The position numbers and the translations under genes were made by a program. The notes under the pieces are model-generated. The model saw only the letters and a list, made by a program, of their open reading frames with translations, searched no databases and had not been told where the DNA came from. A stretch of 64,000 bases of DNA, taken from assembly GCA_963932465.1 (NCBI GenBank), contig OZ010795.1, positions 520,991,451 through 521,055,450 of the forward strand, read 5' to 3'. The stretch is from Maratus speciosus (Eukaryota > Arthropoda > Arachnida > Araneae > Salticidae). This document shows, in pieces, positions 11,222 through 22,353 of this stretch. Position 1 is the stretch's first letter. Each line of letters starts with the position of its first letter.

Positions 11222-12335
11222 GAGTTAAGTAATGTAGATTTTTATGCAAGGGTTAACATTGATAAAAATCCTGTTGTTAAAAAAATTTTTGCATATAAAA
11301 AGAAAGTTAAAAGTATGTTTTCTTACAATTTTGATTTTTCTAATCATAACTGTTTGCCATTTATTTTTTTAACACCTAAATTTCATAAAGATCCAATTAA
11401 ATTTAAGTTTATTTGCAGTACTTCAAAAAGTGTTAATAGAAATTTTAATATTGGTTTACAGAACCTATTGAAAAAGATATATGGTCTTTTAAAGTATAAA
11501 TTTAAGAAGTATAGTCATTTCTGGTCGATTGATAATAGTATCGAAATTTTGGACAAACTGCCTTTGACTCCTCTGAAAATGCAGGTATTCGACTTTGAAA
11601 ATCTGTTCACCAATATACCTATTGATTGTCTTTATGATGTTTTAGTGAATATTTTTGTTTTATTTTGTTTAAATGACGAATTAAATATTAATAGAGATTT
11701 ATTTTTAAGTTTATACCATTTCTTTTTTTATAATAATTATGTCACTTTCAACAATAATACATTTAATCAGATTTGTGGAATTGGAATGGGGACTAATTAT
11801 TCTAGTACAGCAGCTAATTTATTTTTGTTTTAGCATGAATTTAAATATACAATGAAATATAATAAATCTTTAAAAGTCTTTAGGTATATTGATGATATTT
11901 TGGTTTTTAATTTTGATTTTACTAACGAATATGGCAATGTATATCCAAATTGTTTAAAGTTAAATAGGGCAAACTGTGATGATTATAATGCAGAAATTTT
12001 GGATATTTCCTTTGAAATTACTGATAATAAATTAATTTTAGATTTGTATGATAAAAGAAATAGTTTCCAATTTTTTACAAGAAGTATGTCACATTGGTTT
12101 TCTAATTTACATAAAAAAATTTACATAAATATTTTAATTAATCAAATAATTCGTTTCAATAAAATTTGTGGCAAAGATAGTAATTATTATAAAAAGATTT
12201 TTAAGTTATTGGTTAAGTTAAATTATTAAGTTAAGTTATCTTTTTTATAATAATAATTATCCTTTAAAGTTTTTGAAATATTTTTTAAAGATAGTTTTAA
12301 AAAGTGAGTGGCAACATTGTGGTTTGTCGGATTGA
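11222..12335 (+). pseudogene. Penelope-like reverse transcriptase core
   Basis: RT motifs in order: LTPKFHKDP with FKFICSTS (motifs 1-2), FWSIDNS, VFDFENLFTNIP with the catalytic Asp at 11,591-11,593 (motif A), CGIGMGTN and TAANLFLF (motif B), and FRYIDDIL with YIDD at 11,885-11,896 (motif C). A thumb-like region (DLYDKRNSFQF, INQIIRFNKIC) follows. A UAG at 11,831-11,833 replaces an expected aromatic residue just after motif B. The frame stops at 12,229, but a second frame from about 12,234 stays open to a UGA at 12,333-12,335, suggesting the true C-terminus lies there after another slip. The catalytic aspartates are retained. The enzyme would prime reverse transcription on nicked target DNA. 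Confidence 0.85.
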
Positions 12336-12370
12336 GCAACATGTGATCGCATCCTTCCAGAAGATTCTAA

Positions 12371-12419
12371 ATGAAAGCTGCTTTCTAAAGTCTTGTTTTA
12401 AGAACAAATGTAGGTTGAT
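12371..12419 (+). promoter_or_regulatory. Weak SECIS-like hairpin candidate
   Basis: AUGA (12,371-12,374) and UGAU (12,416-12,419) bracket a stem in which AAGCUGC faces GUAGGUU with one mismatch and one wobble. An AAA lies about 12 nt after the AUGA. This is the arrangement of a eukaryotic SECIS (AUGA, apical AA, GA), and it lies in the 3' UTR 36 nt after the likely stop and before the 3' pseudo-LTR. Pairing in the upper stem is poor, so this is only a candidate. Confidence 0.3.
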
Positions 12420-12517
12420 GTATCGAATCGATGGAGGAATGCAGACTCGGAATTTCTTGTATTTGAAGTTGGATACGGAAGGAAAAAAAATTAATTGTTC
12501 ATTGTTAACAGGTGAGA

Positions 12518-13068
12518 AACATTATACAGGTATTGCTGTTTTTCATGTTTTTGAAAAGTTTTTTCATTTTGCAGGTATGGGAGGGTGCACGTTCATCTGC
12601 ATTCATACATATTAATTTGTTTATATTTAAATTGATAATTTTTAAGTATTTTTCTAAACGTTTATTTTATTAATGATTTTTAAATTATGCTTTATCTGCA
12701 TTATTTATTTATTTATGCTTAATTTTGGTTTGTTTTAGCTTTTTTGAATTTAGTTACTGAATTGATAATAGATTTACTTTATTGGGTGCAGGTTGGGCGT
12801 GTGTTCAGAAACCTGCAGATTTTTAATAGTGGGGGGAGGAGTTAGGTTAAGTCTGTCCTCCCACTGAAGAAGAACAGACTGTTTTTGTTTTTTACCTGAA
12901 TTTTACTTGTTTATTTAAATGTTTTTATAGTTAAATATCGCAGATATACACCTTCTTTTTTGAGTTATGGTGTTTTTGCATTTTAAAGTAATGATATATA
13001 TCTTTGTTGCATTTGATATGAGCTGCTATTAGCGCCAGTTGTGCAATAATTTTTTCATTATTTATATG

Positions 13069-13074
<6 letters not shown>
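12518..13074 (+). repeat. 3' pseudo-LTR of the Naiad-like element
   Basis: This is a direct repeat of 9160-9727 including the hairpin at 12,828-12,865. It ends at the boundary with the (AT)n tract. An open frame of 103 codons (12,304-12,615) overlaps its start, but it follows the non-coding repeat and is not a gene. Confidence 0.85.

Positions 13075-13102
<28 letters not shown>
13071..13102. repeat. (AT)n microsatellite at the 3' end of the Naiad-like element
   Basis: An uninterrupted AT run of about 32 bp starts where homology with the 5' pseudo-LTR stops. Naiads are known to favour microsatellites as targets. Confidence 0.85.
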
Positions 13103-13105
<3 letters not shown>

Positions 13106-14088
13106 TTTTCTTATGTTATAACTGTCACATTTTTGAGCCGATTTGGATATTTTTTTTTATTTTTGGATGAAATTTTTTTAATTTATTTTTTTTTCATTTG
13201 TTATTGATTGATGCTTTAGTTCTTCTTGGATAACCACCCGAACGGGCCAATGCCATGATCAAAAGAAGCATCAAAATCGAAGCATTTTTTCCAAATCTAC
13301 TCGATCATAGTCACTAAATACTAACTTTTTTCTGAAAGTCAGTTAATTAAAAATGACAATTTGTGCGAAATCCCTTATCATTCAGCTGCTTTTAGAGAAT
13401 AACTAAAAACTTGCTCACTCTAACGTCGATATCTTTCTGAATTTTTAAGATATTTGACCAAATTTTTTTTAATAAGTTGCTGCATAAAGTTGACTATTAA
13501 ATTATGTAAAATAATCTTTGTTATCGTTCGCGCATACGCATATAAAATTATTTCACACAACTGGTCATATTTCCTAAAATATTTAATATATTTATATTCC
13601 AATTGCACTATATTGTTTGTACTATATGTTGTCAATTTTTCTGAAACCGGCGTTAAATTGGGTTAAAAACCCTGCATGTTATAAGTAAAAAACATGCAAG
13701 ATATTTTTATTTTTTTAATTAAATCGCTATATCTCTATTAATATATGTGCTATTCTTACCCAAAAGAATACACGTATTGCACAATGTCTGTTTATTTATA
13801 TTCGGTAGCGATAGATCATTTCGTGCATTTTATTTTACAGGGTGATCCCAAGTATTATTATTTTTTTATTTTTTGTTGGCCCCCTAATTGCCCCTCCCTT
13901 AACAAATCGACATTGCTAAATATGAGCTCGTACCTGTTCTTTTTAATCCTGAAAATCCAGAAGAATCTGTTGTGTATATTTCTCAATATTCGACAAAATG
14001 TCTAAAATTGAAAGCTGCCGGTCATTAATGGCCATAGCGTGTATGTGTGTAACGTGTGTGTGTGTATAGTATATATATATATACATAA
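13103..14088. other. AT-rich intergenic DNA
   Basis: Short open frames on both strands at 13,420-13,666 and 13,745-14,005 show no recognisable motif. A GT-rich and (AT)n stretch at 14,040-14,080 precedes the Tc1-like fragment. Confidence 0.5.
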
Positions 14089-14273
14089 GTCAGCATTTTA
14101 ACGGAGGGTGGTTTTGGTATCTGAGGATCATAATCATCGAAAATATAGCAAAATTTCCCTTAAGTGTTTTCCTTCGCGCGGCTGCAGTAGATAGCTTTTT
14201 ACTTTTTGTAATGAAAGCTAATGTAATAAAAGTGCTTTTGTAATAAAAGTGCCAACAATTTTGGCCAACACTG
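14089..14273 (-). mobile_element. Tc1-like transposon end fragment
   Basis: On the minus strand the right end reads TACAGTGTTGGCCAAAATTG followed by TTGGCAC. This is the typical Tc1-family terminus (CAGTGxTGGCCAAAA, TTGGCAC), with TA at 14,274-14,275. Only about 185 bp remain; the opposite end and the transposase are missing. Confidence 0.6.
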
Positions 14274-14275
14274 TA

Positions 14276-14490
14276 TATATTCATATTTTTAATTTTTGAT
14301 GTAGGATAAAGCATTAATCTGGATAAAACACATTAGAAATTTTCATTACTGAAAACTATTGCATTTTTACATGCATTTGGAAGTTTTTGTAGTTTTTTAA
14401 AATACAAAATAGATTTTTTTTTCTGCATGAAATTATTTACGAGTATCTTTCTTTTTGTTTATATGAGAGATAGCCATTGATCTTCGTTAC
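14276..14490. repeat. Dispersed direct repeat, copy 1
   Basis: This aligns with 15,957-16,190. Shared blocks are TAGGATAAA-CATTAATCT, GATAAAACA, GAAA-CTATTGCATTTT and GAAGTT-TTGTAGTTTTTT. It is non-coding and of unknown family. Confidence 0.65.
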
Positions 14491-15956
14491 ACCATCGCTT
14501 TATTATCTCTATTAAAGTATTTTTTAGGTCCGTATAATCAGTTCTAGAAATATATTATTTAGTATGTTTAATTTTTAAAACAAGATTAGAATAGGATTAT
14601 AACAATGAGCAATGTGTATCAGTATTGTAAAATCTTCAAATAATTAGCACTAATTAGTGATTAATTTAACAGAAAAGTGCCTAAGTTTAGACTTTACAAC
14701 GGATGACAGTTTCCCACGGGGAGAGAAAAATGTTTCTTGCTTGGACAATCAGCAGGCATCGCAGAGTATCTTTTTTATGCATCATGACCCTAATAATTCG
14801 TCATGGTACAACCACGATAGATGACTTCATGCTCTAGTTGTCCCTATCTGGCCAAAATTTCAGTTCCACGCTAAACAGTCGATGGCATTACTGGCCTCTT
14901 GACGACAACAAAGAACTCCAATGATGACGAAGACACTTTGCAGCGATTGGAAGTGCTGTATTAGTGGGCGCACCTTCGCCCCTTTTTTTTCCGGAGGGAA
15001 GAGGATGCGGAGAAAGAGAGAGGAGAGGAAGACAGAGAGAGTCGGATAATTGTGGAATGCCCTTGACTGTAGTGAGCAGCAGGGGAAAAACTCTGTAAAG
15101 GCCCATAACGGGTGAATTGTGTAAGGTGTTGGGAGGAATTTGTAGACAGCGGCACATTGGCAATTTTCGTCCATGGAAGAAACCTCGTATCTCTCAATCT
15201 ACTAATAGGACTCAGTAGCACGCTTGACTTACCCTGAAATTGATCCCCCCCCCCCTCCACAAAAAAGTGTTTGTATACACCCAAAGCCATGATCTCTAAT
15301 CATATGTGAAAACGGACCTTCTCATTAGAAATTCACGTCGGACACAGCATTTCGATATTTGCATATCCTATTACACTGAAATAAATTAACAAAGAAATAA
15401 ATTGTGTTATTAGATAAATTTGAATAATTCTTGCCCAAAGCTACCAATCGTCTTAATTAGGACTTAGAATTATTACATTATGTAATGATTTAATATTGTA
15501 ACAAAGTCTATGTATTTATGTCTATAAGTATGACATCTACTCATATTTTGATAACAAGTTTTAAAGTTATTTTAAAGAAAATGAACTATGAATAATCAAT
15601 AAAAATTTAAACATATGGTTAAAAATATGGAAATAAAACCTTCAAAATAATAATTATGTAAAATATGTATGTAAAATTTACAAAATTATGATATAAATGC
15701 TTAATTAATTTTCTTATTATAATGTTTCAAAATGAAGAGATCTAATTGAAACACATTTAAAAAATTACATTGTAAGTATGAGTTTTATAAAATTAGTGTA
15801 TGCTATACAAAATAGAAACGTATTATAATTATTTTTATCTATGTACTTCATTGTAGAAAAATGCGTTTAAAAGAATGTTAGAAAAAAATTTAAGCGTCAG
15901 AGGGACAATTTTTATTCTGATAAAAACATAAAGTAAACAATAAAGATCTCTTTAAT
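14491..15956. other. Intergenic DNA with a less AT-rich island
   Basis: Base composition shifts between about 14,700 and 15,300 to near-balanced G+C with purine-rich runs (GAGAGAGGAGAGGAAG-like). Overlapping open frames of 91-109 codons lie on the minus strand at 14,860-15,290, but none shows a known domain. It could be an exon, an old transposon or a promoter-type island. The remainder is AT-rich and featureless. Confidence 0.4.
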
Positions 15957-16190
15957 ATATGCATATTTTTTACTTTTGATCTAGGATAAAACATTAATCT
16001 TGATAAAACAAGTTACAAAGTTCCTTTACTGAAAGCTATTGCATTTTGTGCTTGTCTTTTGAAGTTCTTGTAGTTTTTTTTGTTTGTTTGTTTTTGTTGT
16101 TTTTTTTTTTAAATAAAAAGTATAATTTTTTAAGCATCAAATTATTTAACGTGTACTTATAAAAGAGAACGCCATCTTTGAAAAAACAAA
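15957..16190. repeat. Dispersed direct repeat, copy 2
   Basis: This is the partner of 14,276-14,490. The Tc1-like fragment sits directly upstream of copy 1 but not of copy 2. A T-rich tract with TTTG repeats lies inside it. Confidence 0.65.
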
Positions 16191-16230
16191 AAGTAGTTAC
16201 TTATGAATTAGACTATATAAGTTTAATATG

Positions 16231-16831
16231 CAGGATGATTCGAAATTCATGGTACAAACTTTGAGGGTTGGTATAGGATACTGTAACAATCATTTATTGT
16301 ATAGGAATGTGAGGGCGCAAGTGCCGCGTTGAGGTACAAACACCAGGGGCTCTTTTTTATATCGAAATTTCTCATTCATACCAGAAAATCCCTGTACCAT
16401 TCTTTTCTTTAAATGAGACAAACATTTCATGATTACCTAAACAAAAATTTCTTTTTTGAAAATTTCCGGTATGAAATCGAAATTTTAATATAATGAATAG
16501 AAATAATAATAATAAAAACATAAATAGAAAATAATAAATAGAAATGGATTTTTTTTTAAATTCAAAAATTTCGATTTCATACCGGAAATTTTCAAAGAAG
16601 AATTTTTTCTTAACGTAGTCATGAAATGTCTGCCTTAAATAAAGAAAATAATAATATAGGAATTTTCTGATATGTATGAGATAATTTGAAATAAAAAAAT
16701 GGCCAAATTGCCCCCCTAGTGTTTGTGCTTCAATTCTTCACTTGCGCCCATGCATTTCTGTACAATAAATGATTGTTACAGTGTCCTGCAATAGAACTTA
16801 AAGTATGTACCATGAATTTAGAGTCTCCCTG
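16231..16831. mobile_element. MITE with long inverted arms
   Basis: The arms of about 255-270 bp are inverted (16,231-16,486 against about 16,563-16,831). Shared blocks are AAATTCATGGTACA, CTGTAACAATCATTTATTGT, GGGCGCAAGTG and TTTCATACCGGAAATTTTC. The right end reads CAGGGAGAC on the minus strand with TA outside; the left end reads CAGGATGAT with TG in place of TA. This fits a Tc1/mariner-type non-autonomous element. A related left end recurs at 16,838-16,885 just outside. Confidence 0.8.
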
Positions 16832-16890
16832 TATACAATGATTCAGTACTCAGGGTACAAACTTTAAGGAGTGGTATAAAACAAAAATAA

Positions 16891-19178
16891 AGCAAAATTA
16901 ATAGGAAACTAAGGCCGCTAACTAATGTTTTAGGGTGACTATCTCTTTACCAGTTTATTCCATTTATTAAAATTAAACGGCGCCTCACTCCAACCTGAAC
17001 TTTTGTGAATAACGGAAGAAATTATGAAGATATATTAATGAAATATGTAGCAGATTTATTTTCATTTATGTAAAATATAATCATATCACGAGAGGTGGTG
17101 TATATGGTATCATGAAATATCCATATAACTTTGAACATATAACTCGTTCAATTTTCGGAAGGAATTATTTATATTTATGATGTGACTTATTAAAATACTG
17201 TAGTTACTAGCAGTTTTTTATTTCGTTTCACATAAAGCAAGGAAACTGTGCTGAAAATCACGTCAAAATATCTTCAACATTTTTCGGGTTTTTAAGAAAA
17301 TTCGAGTTTAGATTGAAGTGAGACACCCTTTTTCTTTCTTTCTAACCGATGACCAGGCCCCTACATGCCGGAAATCCCCAGCTGAACGAGTTTCATTCCT
17401 GGTATCGGAGCGGGCGACCGCCTAATCGCCGCGAAGCGGTAAAAAAACTATCGAGTGCCTAGAACGTATCGGCAGTGCCTTTTGCTTAGTTGTGAACGAT
17501 GTTATGTCGGTTGCTTAACATTTATATTCTGTTGTTTGGAATCTGCACATTGCTACACATGTTGATCTCGTAATTTGGAACCTTGGTCAGGTAACAAGAC
17601 CTTAAATTGTCAAGGCGCTTCCAGAGGTATAATTCACAAGTAACTTTGAGGCCTTTGCACCCACGACGGATTTTACATGCACCAGGCGCCATTAGCGTAC
17701 ATGGCGGGTTATAGCCAGCAGTAGGTCTCGATCCTGCGGCCTCAGCTGCTGATTCGATGCTCTGCCAACTGGGCCACCGGTGACCGAACTACTTCTGATT
17801 GACCTGGAGTTTTGAAGCCGAATTGTTGGTGAAGACTTGTCGTAAGAAAATGGATTTTGGAGGCGGGGGGGGGGGGAGCAAAAAAGAAAAAAAATGGAGC
17901 GCCATAGATAGACAAGTTGCACTGAAAGTTAATTTTGGGCCGAAATGCTTGGCAAATATAACGATCAAGGCTATGAGACTCCGCCTATCTACCGTACCCA
18001 CCCGCGTAGAAACTGGCTCCTAATACACCCTTAATTTTTGACTGAAAATATAGATAGTGACACTAGTTTCTTATAAAGAATTATTTTCTTGTATACCAAA
18101 CTTTAAATTTTGTATCAATGTGCTCTGAATCAACCTGTTGAGTTATAGTACTTTTTAGGCGGCATCGTAACATCTATTATAGTTCGAAATTTATACAGAA
18201 TGTAGATTAAATAAATTAAACTAAACATTAATTCTATATACAGTTTCTTGTGCTTTTTTAGGCATAATAAAAAGTACATTATTTCTCCAAAAATATAAAT
18301 TATTGTACAATTAGTAAAATAAATTTTAATTGTTTAGACAATTGAATGAAAATACCTTTATACAACTAAATTGAATTTGAATCGTTACACCTTAAATAGT
18401 ACATAACATTTTTTTGAGGGGGGCGAGATATTTGAGGGGGAGGGGGATATTGTTCTTTCGTTTTTACAATGTCCTGTAAATTACGCATTTTTAATTTAAT
18501 TGTACATTCCGCTTCAAAAAATAAGATACATTCGTACTAACTCTGCCTTAAACGATTGTGGCAAACAAAAATGTGATTAATACCGAATCAATTGATTAGT
18601 AATAAAATGCACTGATGAATACCACACTTACACTTTGCTTGAGGTGTCATCTGGACCTATAAATTGTAACAATATTCATTTTGTTTTACGGTTGCACCTA
18701 TTTTGACAACATGATAGGACTCCCTGATAAATTTTACCTCATGACATCAAACTGAAAGTTATTCAAGCCGAGTAGGTTAGGAATAATGTAGTTTTAAAAG
18801 TTGGAATTCCGAATACAAAATTCATTATTATTCGTTAAAACAGATCGCATAGCAAGTAGTTTCTTTTTAAAGTATAACTAAACAAGGCCGAAAAATCAGA
18901 CAGGATTATCAAACACTAACAAAATATTATTAAGACACTTCTTTTTCTTTTCATTACGTTCAAATGAGAGTAAAAAAAAAAATATAACTTAAATAACGCA
19001 TCATGTTTGTAATACTGTGACATGATTATAAAACACCGCAAACCATTTGCCCATAGACTATAATGTAACGGAATACTTTAATGAGATTAAAAAAGGTTTA
19101 ACTTAAATAATGCATTATGTTTGTAATAGTATAACATGATTAAAGAAGTTGGTAATTGCTCGTCAAACGTGGCAAATG
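16891..19178. other. Intergenic DNA with a second less AT-rich island
   Basis: From about 17,340 to 18,030 the DNA is richer in G+C and includes a run of nine or more G residues near 17,868. It contains the tRNA-like segment described separately. No exon-like frame is recognised. From 18,900 to 19,140 two imperfect copies of TAACTTAAATAA-GCAT-ATGTTTGTAAT occur about 115 bp apart. Confidence 0.4.
17713..17783 (-). repeat. tRNA-like SINE head
   Basis: Read on the minus strand it has an A-box-like TGGCCCAGTTGG followed by CAGAGCATC and a B-box-like GGATCGAGACC at the normal spacing. The T stem pairs at four of five positions, but the acceptor stem does not pair. This looks like a tRNA-derived retroposon or decayed tRNA pseudogene, not a working tRNA gene. 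Confidence 0.55.
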
Positions 19179-19907
19179 AGGTGCGTTCGTAATATAACTA
19201 GTTTTATAATAATTTTTTGCACCGCATATTGTACTGAATGTATATTTTATTGCACTTCATAAGTGCATATCAATTTCATTCTGTTATAAAGTGTGTAATA
19301 TCATTAAAATGCAGTTGCAATAATTTTTCCCCATTGGTCTTAATGTAAAGAAAAATTTTGACTGTCCCTGTAATTAAACTATACACCGAGTTTCATACAA
19401 TTTAATTAGTCGACAAATTTTTGCAACAATTATATATTTAAAATTTCAGACCCTTCGGAAGGCTGTAACATCATTAAAATGCACTTGCAATAATTTCTTC
19501 CCATTGGCCATTATGTAAAGGATAATTTTTGACTGTACCTGTAATTAAACTATAGACCCGATGTTCATAAAATTTGAAATGAGTCGACAAAATTTTGCTA
19601 CAATTCTATATTCAAAACTTCAGACCATTCGGAAGACTGTAACATCATTAAAATGCACTTGCAATAATTTTTTCCCATTGGCCGTAATATAACCACCGGT
19701 AAAACTTTTGATTATCACTGCAATTTAACTATTCATCCGATTTTCATGAAATTTGAAATGGCTCGACAAAATTTTACAACAATAATATATTTAAAATTTC
19801 AGACCATTCGGTTGGGTACTTTTTGCCCTGTTATATGCGGACGGACAGACGGAGGGTCTGAATGACCACTATAGGTGTTACGTATTTATTTAATTACAAA
19901 CGCACCT
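19179..19907. mobile_element. Short TIR element filled with a ~172-bp tandem repeat
   Basis: The terminal inverted repeat AGGTGCGTTYGTAAT lies at 19,179-19,193 and, inverted, at 19,893-19,907. Inside, the motif TCATTAAAATGCA starts at 19,301, 19,471 and 19,645 (periods 170 and 174). Each unit continues with CCCATTGG, ACTGT-CCTGTAATTAAACTAT and TCAGACC-TTCGG. GGACGGACAGACGGAGG follows near 19,840. No target duplication is clear and there is no transposase. Confidence 0.65.
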
Positions 19908-21235
19908 AAAAACACCGCAAACGATTTTCCCCATAGAATCTAATGTAACGGAATACCTTGTGTTCCGCTGCAAATGAGCTGTAAATGCTACACACTTCAT
20001 TTCCAGTACCGAATATTCCATGGAAAACTGCAGTAGTATTAAAAAAAATGATGGCAATCTGGGTAAATTTACATCAATTAGATCCCGGCAGGCAGACAAA
20101 GAAACGAAATTCATAAAAACTTTCTAACTATGATGCAGAGTTCGGTAAATTCATAATTGCAATTATTTTCCATGTGATTATATTTTTAATTGCATGTAAT
20201 TAATTATCGTTAAAGTTACATGCCGTAAAAAAATCTTGCATCTCTGTAGTCAGAACTGCCCCCATTCCATTATGTAACAGAATTTCTGCGTTTGGATATG
20301 TCTAACTATAATCAGTTACATGCAATTAACTTATAATTTCGTTGCGGATAATTGAGATTACAAATTTCCCCAAATCTGCATGGTGGAAAGTTCTAAAAAT
20401 GACTCCTCAAAATGAATTATAATTCTCATTTTGCAGTTTTGAAGCTCCTAGAAATCGATTTGTGTTAAAAAGTTAATAAGATGCAACTAATAATATTTAC
20501 GAATTATAATTATGATGATAAATTAATTTTCAAGATACGAATATTATCAGTTACTTCAAGTTCTTAATTCATTTTTACTTCAATCTCCACATAGTTAGAT
20601 GAGAAGAAAATTTAAGAATTCTAACATTAAATTCATCTAACTTGTCTGAAATGATTCTATTTTAGTGGCATTCCATGAACATACTAATATGTATAACGGC
20701 TATTAAAACATATTTTTAACAATGACAGTTATTAATGAATTCATATTTTATCAGAAACGAAAAATCACGCATAACGCCTAGATTGTGAAACAGTTTAATA
20801 TTCAGTGTAAATATAAATTTATAAAAATATTTCCATGAATAAAGAAGAAATGAGAAATGTGCAATTTCGTAACGTCTCCTTCTGTAACTCATGGTGTTGG
20901 AACCTGCACACGTATACATTTCTTACGTGGGCTATATATATAATTTATTGGATTCCCCCGAAACATTGATAATTTATTTGTATGGCAGTAACCCGTAGAA
21001 GACAGAATTGCTTAGTAGTATAAAGAAATGCAAAGATTCCAAAAACTTAACGCAAATGTTTTAAAACGAAATAAATTTATATATTGCATTCTTCAACTTG
21101 TAAAATATAGAGAAAATATAACATTTGGAAAAAGTTGTTGAAAATTATCATAGTAAAAGCGAATAAATATCCTTTTTAATAAATGACATTATACAATTAA
21201 CCTCATCACTTTTAGCCTAACATACATTTATAATA
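19908..21235. other. AT-rich intergenic DNA
   Basis: The block AAACACCGCAAACGATTTTC...TCTAATGTAACGGAATAC at about 19,911-19,957 repeats one at about 19,031-19,078. The rest shows no gene or terminus. Confidence 0.5.
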
Positions 21236-22353
21236 CAGTGAAACCTCTCTGTGGGACCACCTCCATTAAGCAACCACCTTTCTGAACGACCATTTTGTCA
21301 TGAAACGAAATTTACTCCCATAGGCTCAAAACTAATTTTACCTCCATTCAGACACCACCCCAAATCCTCCCTCCATGAGCAACCAATTTCTTTGAATAAA
21401 ATTCCCCTTTTTCCTGGTCGCTTGAGGTAGGTTTTATTAGAAAAATAATTCAGGAGAGCGCATTATTCATCAAACTTCTAAACTAAGTTTAGATTTTTTT
21501 ATACCGGTAACTTTTAAGTGTTTAAACACCATTATGTATTTTTAGACAATGAATTTAACTCTGATGACAAATTAAGAATGACGGCCAATAAACTCCCGTT
21601 CCCTATTCTGTCAGGGAACTCTGAAAGAAATAGATAAATTAATGAAATCGTTATTATTTGTTCCCGTCCAAAAAAAATTGCATTTATTTATTGAACTTCG
21701 AAAGGACTGGGAAATAAAAGTTATAAACGATAAAACCGTAAAATCAAAACAAACGTCAATGTATTCATTTTATAAACTCTGCAGTATGTATGCGCAGTAT
21801 GTAACTTATGTAATTAACTTTTGTTTTGGTGCTTAAATTTTGATATTTTTTCCTAATGTGAAAAATAAATATTAATAAGTGGAAATTTTTCGAGAGACAA
21901 ACATTCGCCTGGTATACAATATATCAAATGAAAATCAAATTTCAAATTAATTGTTTAAAGGAGCAAAGGCCAACATTGTGAAAAAGATTACAAGCCGGAA
22001 CTCGAACCCGGGCCATCAATATACCGCATTGACGTTCTACCGACTGGGAAATTTTCCAGGCTGGCTATCGTTCCATGTGGTTTAGTCGGTAGAACGTCAA
22101 TGCGGTATACTGACGGCCCGGGTTCGAGTTCCGGCTTGGAAACTTTTTCACTATGTCGGCCGTTGTGCCTTTTAAGCAATTAATTACAAAATTTGATTTT
22201 CATTTGAAATAGTGAAAAATAGATTTTAGTAACATTACCCTTTTTTCAACAATTAAAATCTATATTTAAACATGACCTCCATTAAGAGATCACCTCTCGG
22301 AGCGACCAGTTTTTATTGGAACGGAACGTGGTCGCTTTAGGGAGATTTTACTG
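21236..22353. mobile_element. pogo/Tigger-like DNA transposon, degenerate
   Basis: Left end CAGTGAAACCTCTCTG with a GACCACC motif nearby; right end, minus strand, CAGTAAAATCTCCCTAAAG with GCGACCAC. TA flanks both sides (21,234-21,235 and 22,354-22,355). Only short open frames remain, for example 21,642-21,836, so the transposase is essentially gone. It hosts an inverted pair of tRNA-like sequences. The large duplication begins inside it at 21,395, so copy 2 (from 52,053) lacks the left terminus. Confidence 0.75.
21924..22208. repeat. Inverted pair of tRNA-like sequences
   Basis: The arms at 21,924-22,045 and 22,084-22,208 are inverted copies around a spacer of about 38 bp. The right arm on the + strand forms most of a tRNA (22,071-22,141): acceptor TTCCATG against CTTGGAA with one mismatch, A box TGGTTTAGTCGG, D stem GTTT/GAAC, B box GGTTCGAGTTC and T stem CCGGG/TCCGG. 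The anticodon loop has C at position 33 and a mismatched stem. The left arm carries the same 3' two-thirds on the minus strand. It is SINE-like rather than a functional gene. Confidence 0.75.

Larger units (their letters stand above)
9160..13074 (+). mobile_element. Naiad-type Penelope-like retroelement, degenerate
   Basis: This is a retroelement with direct pseudo-LTRs (9160-9727 and 12,518-13,074), an N-terminal GIY-YIG endonuclease, a CxC linker and a C-terminal reverse transcriptase. That permuted order and the CxC motif are the published hallmarks of N-terminal-endonuclease Penelope-like elements (Naiads in animals); canonical Penelope elements carry the endonuclease at the C-terminus. 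The 3' end abuts an (AT)n microsatellite, matching the known insertion bias of the group. No hammerhead core is seen in its pseudo-LTRs, also as reported. The reading frame is broken by two or three frameshifts and one UAG. Two in-frame UGA codons fall on conserved cysteine positions. The class call rests on motif order read by eye. Confidence 0.85.

Noticed and set aside
12304..12615. 103-codon open frame after the RT
   Set aside because: It overlaps the 3' UTR and 3' pseudo-LTR, which is repeated without coding context at 9160.
22071..22141. Functional tRNA gene
   Set aside because: The anticodon loop lacks T33, the anticodon stem is mismatched, and the unit is part of an inverted SINE-like pair inside a transposon.
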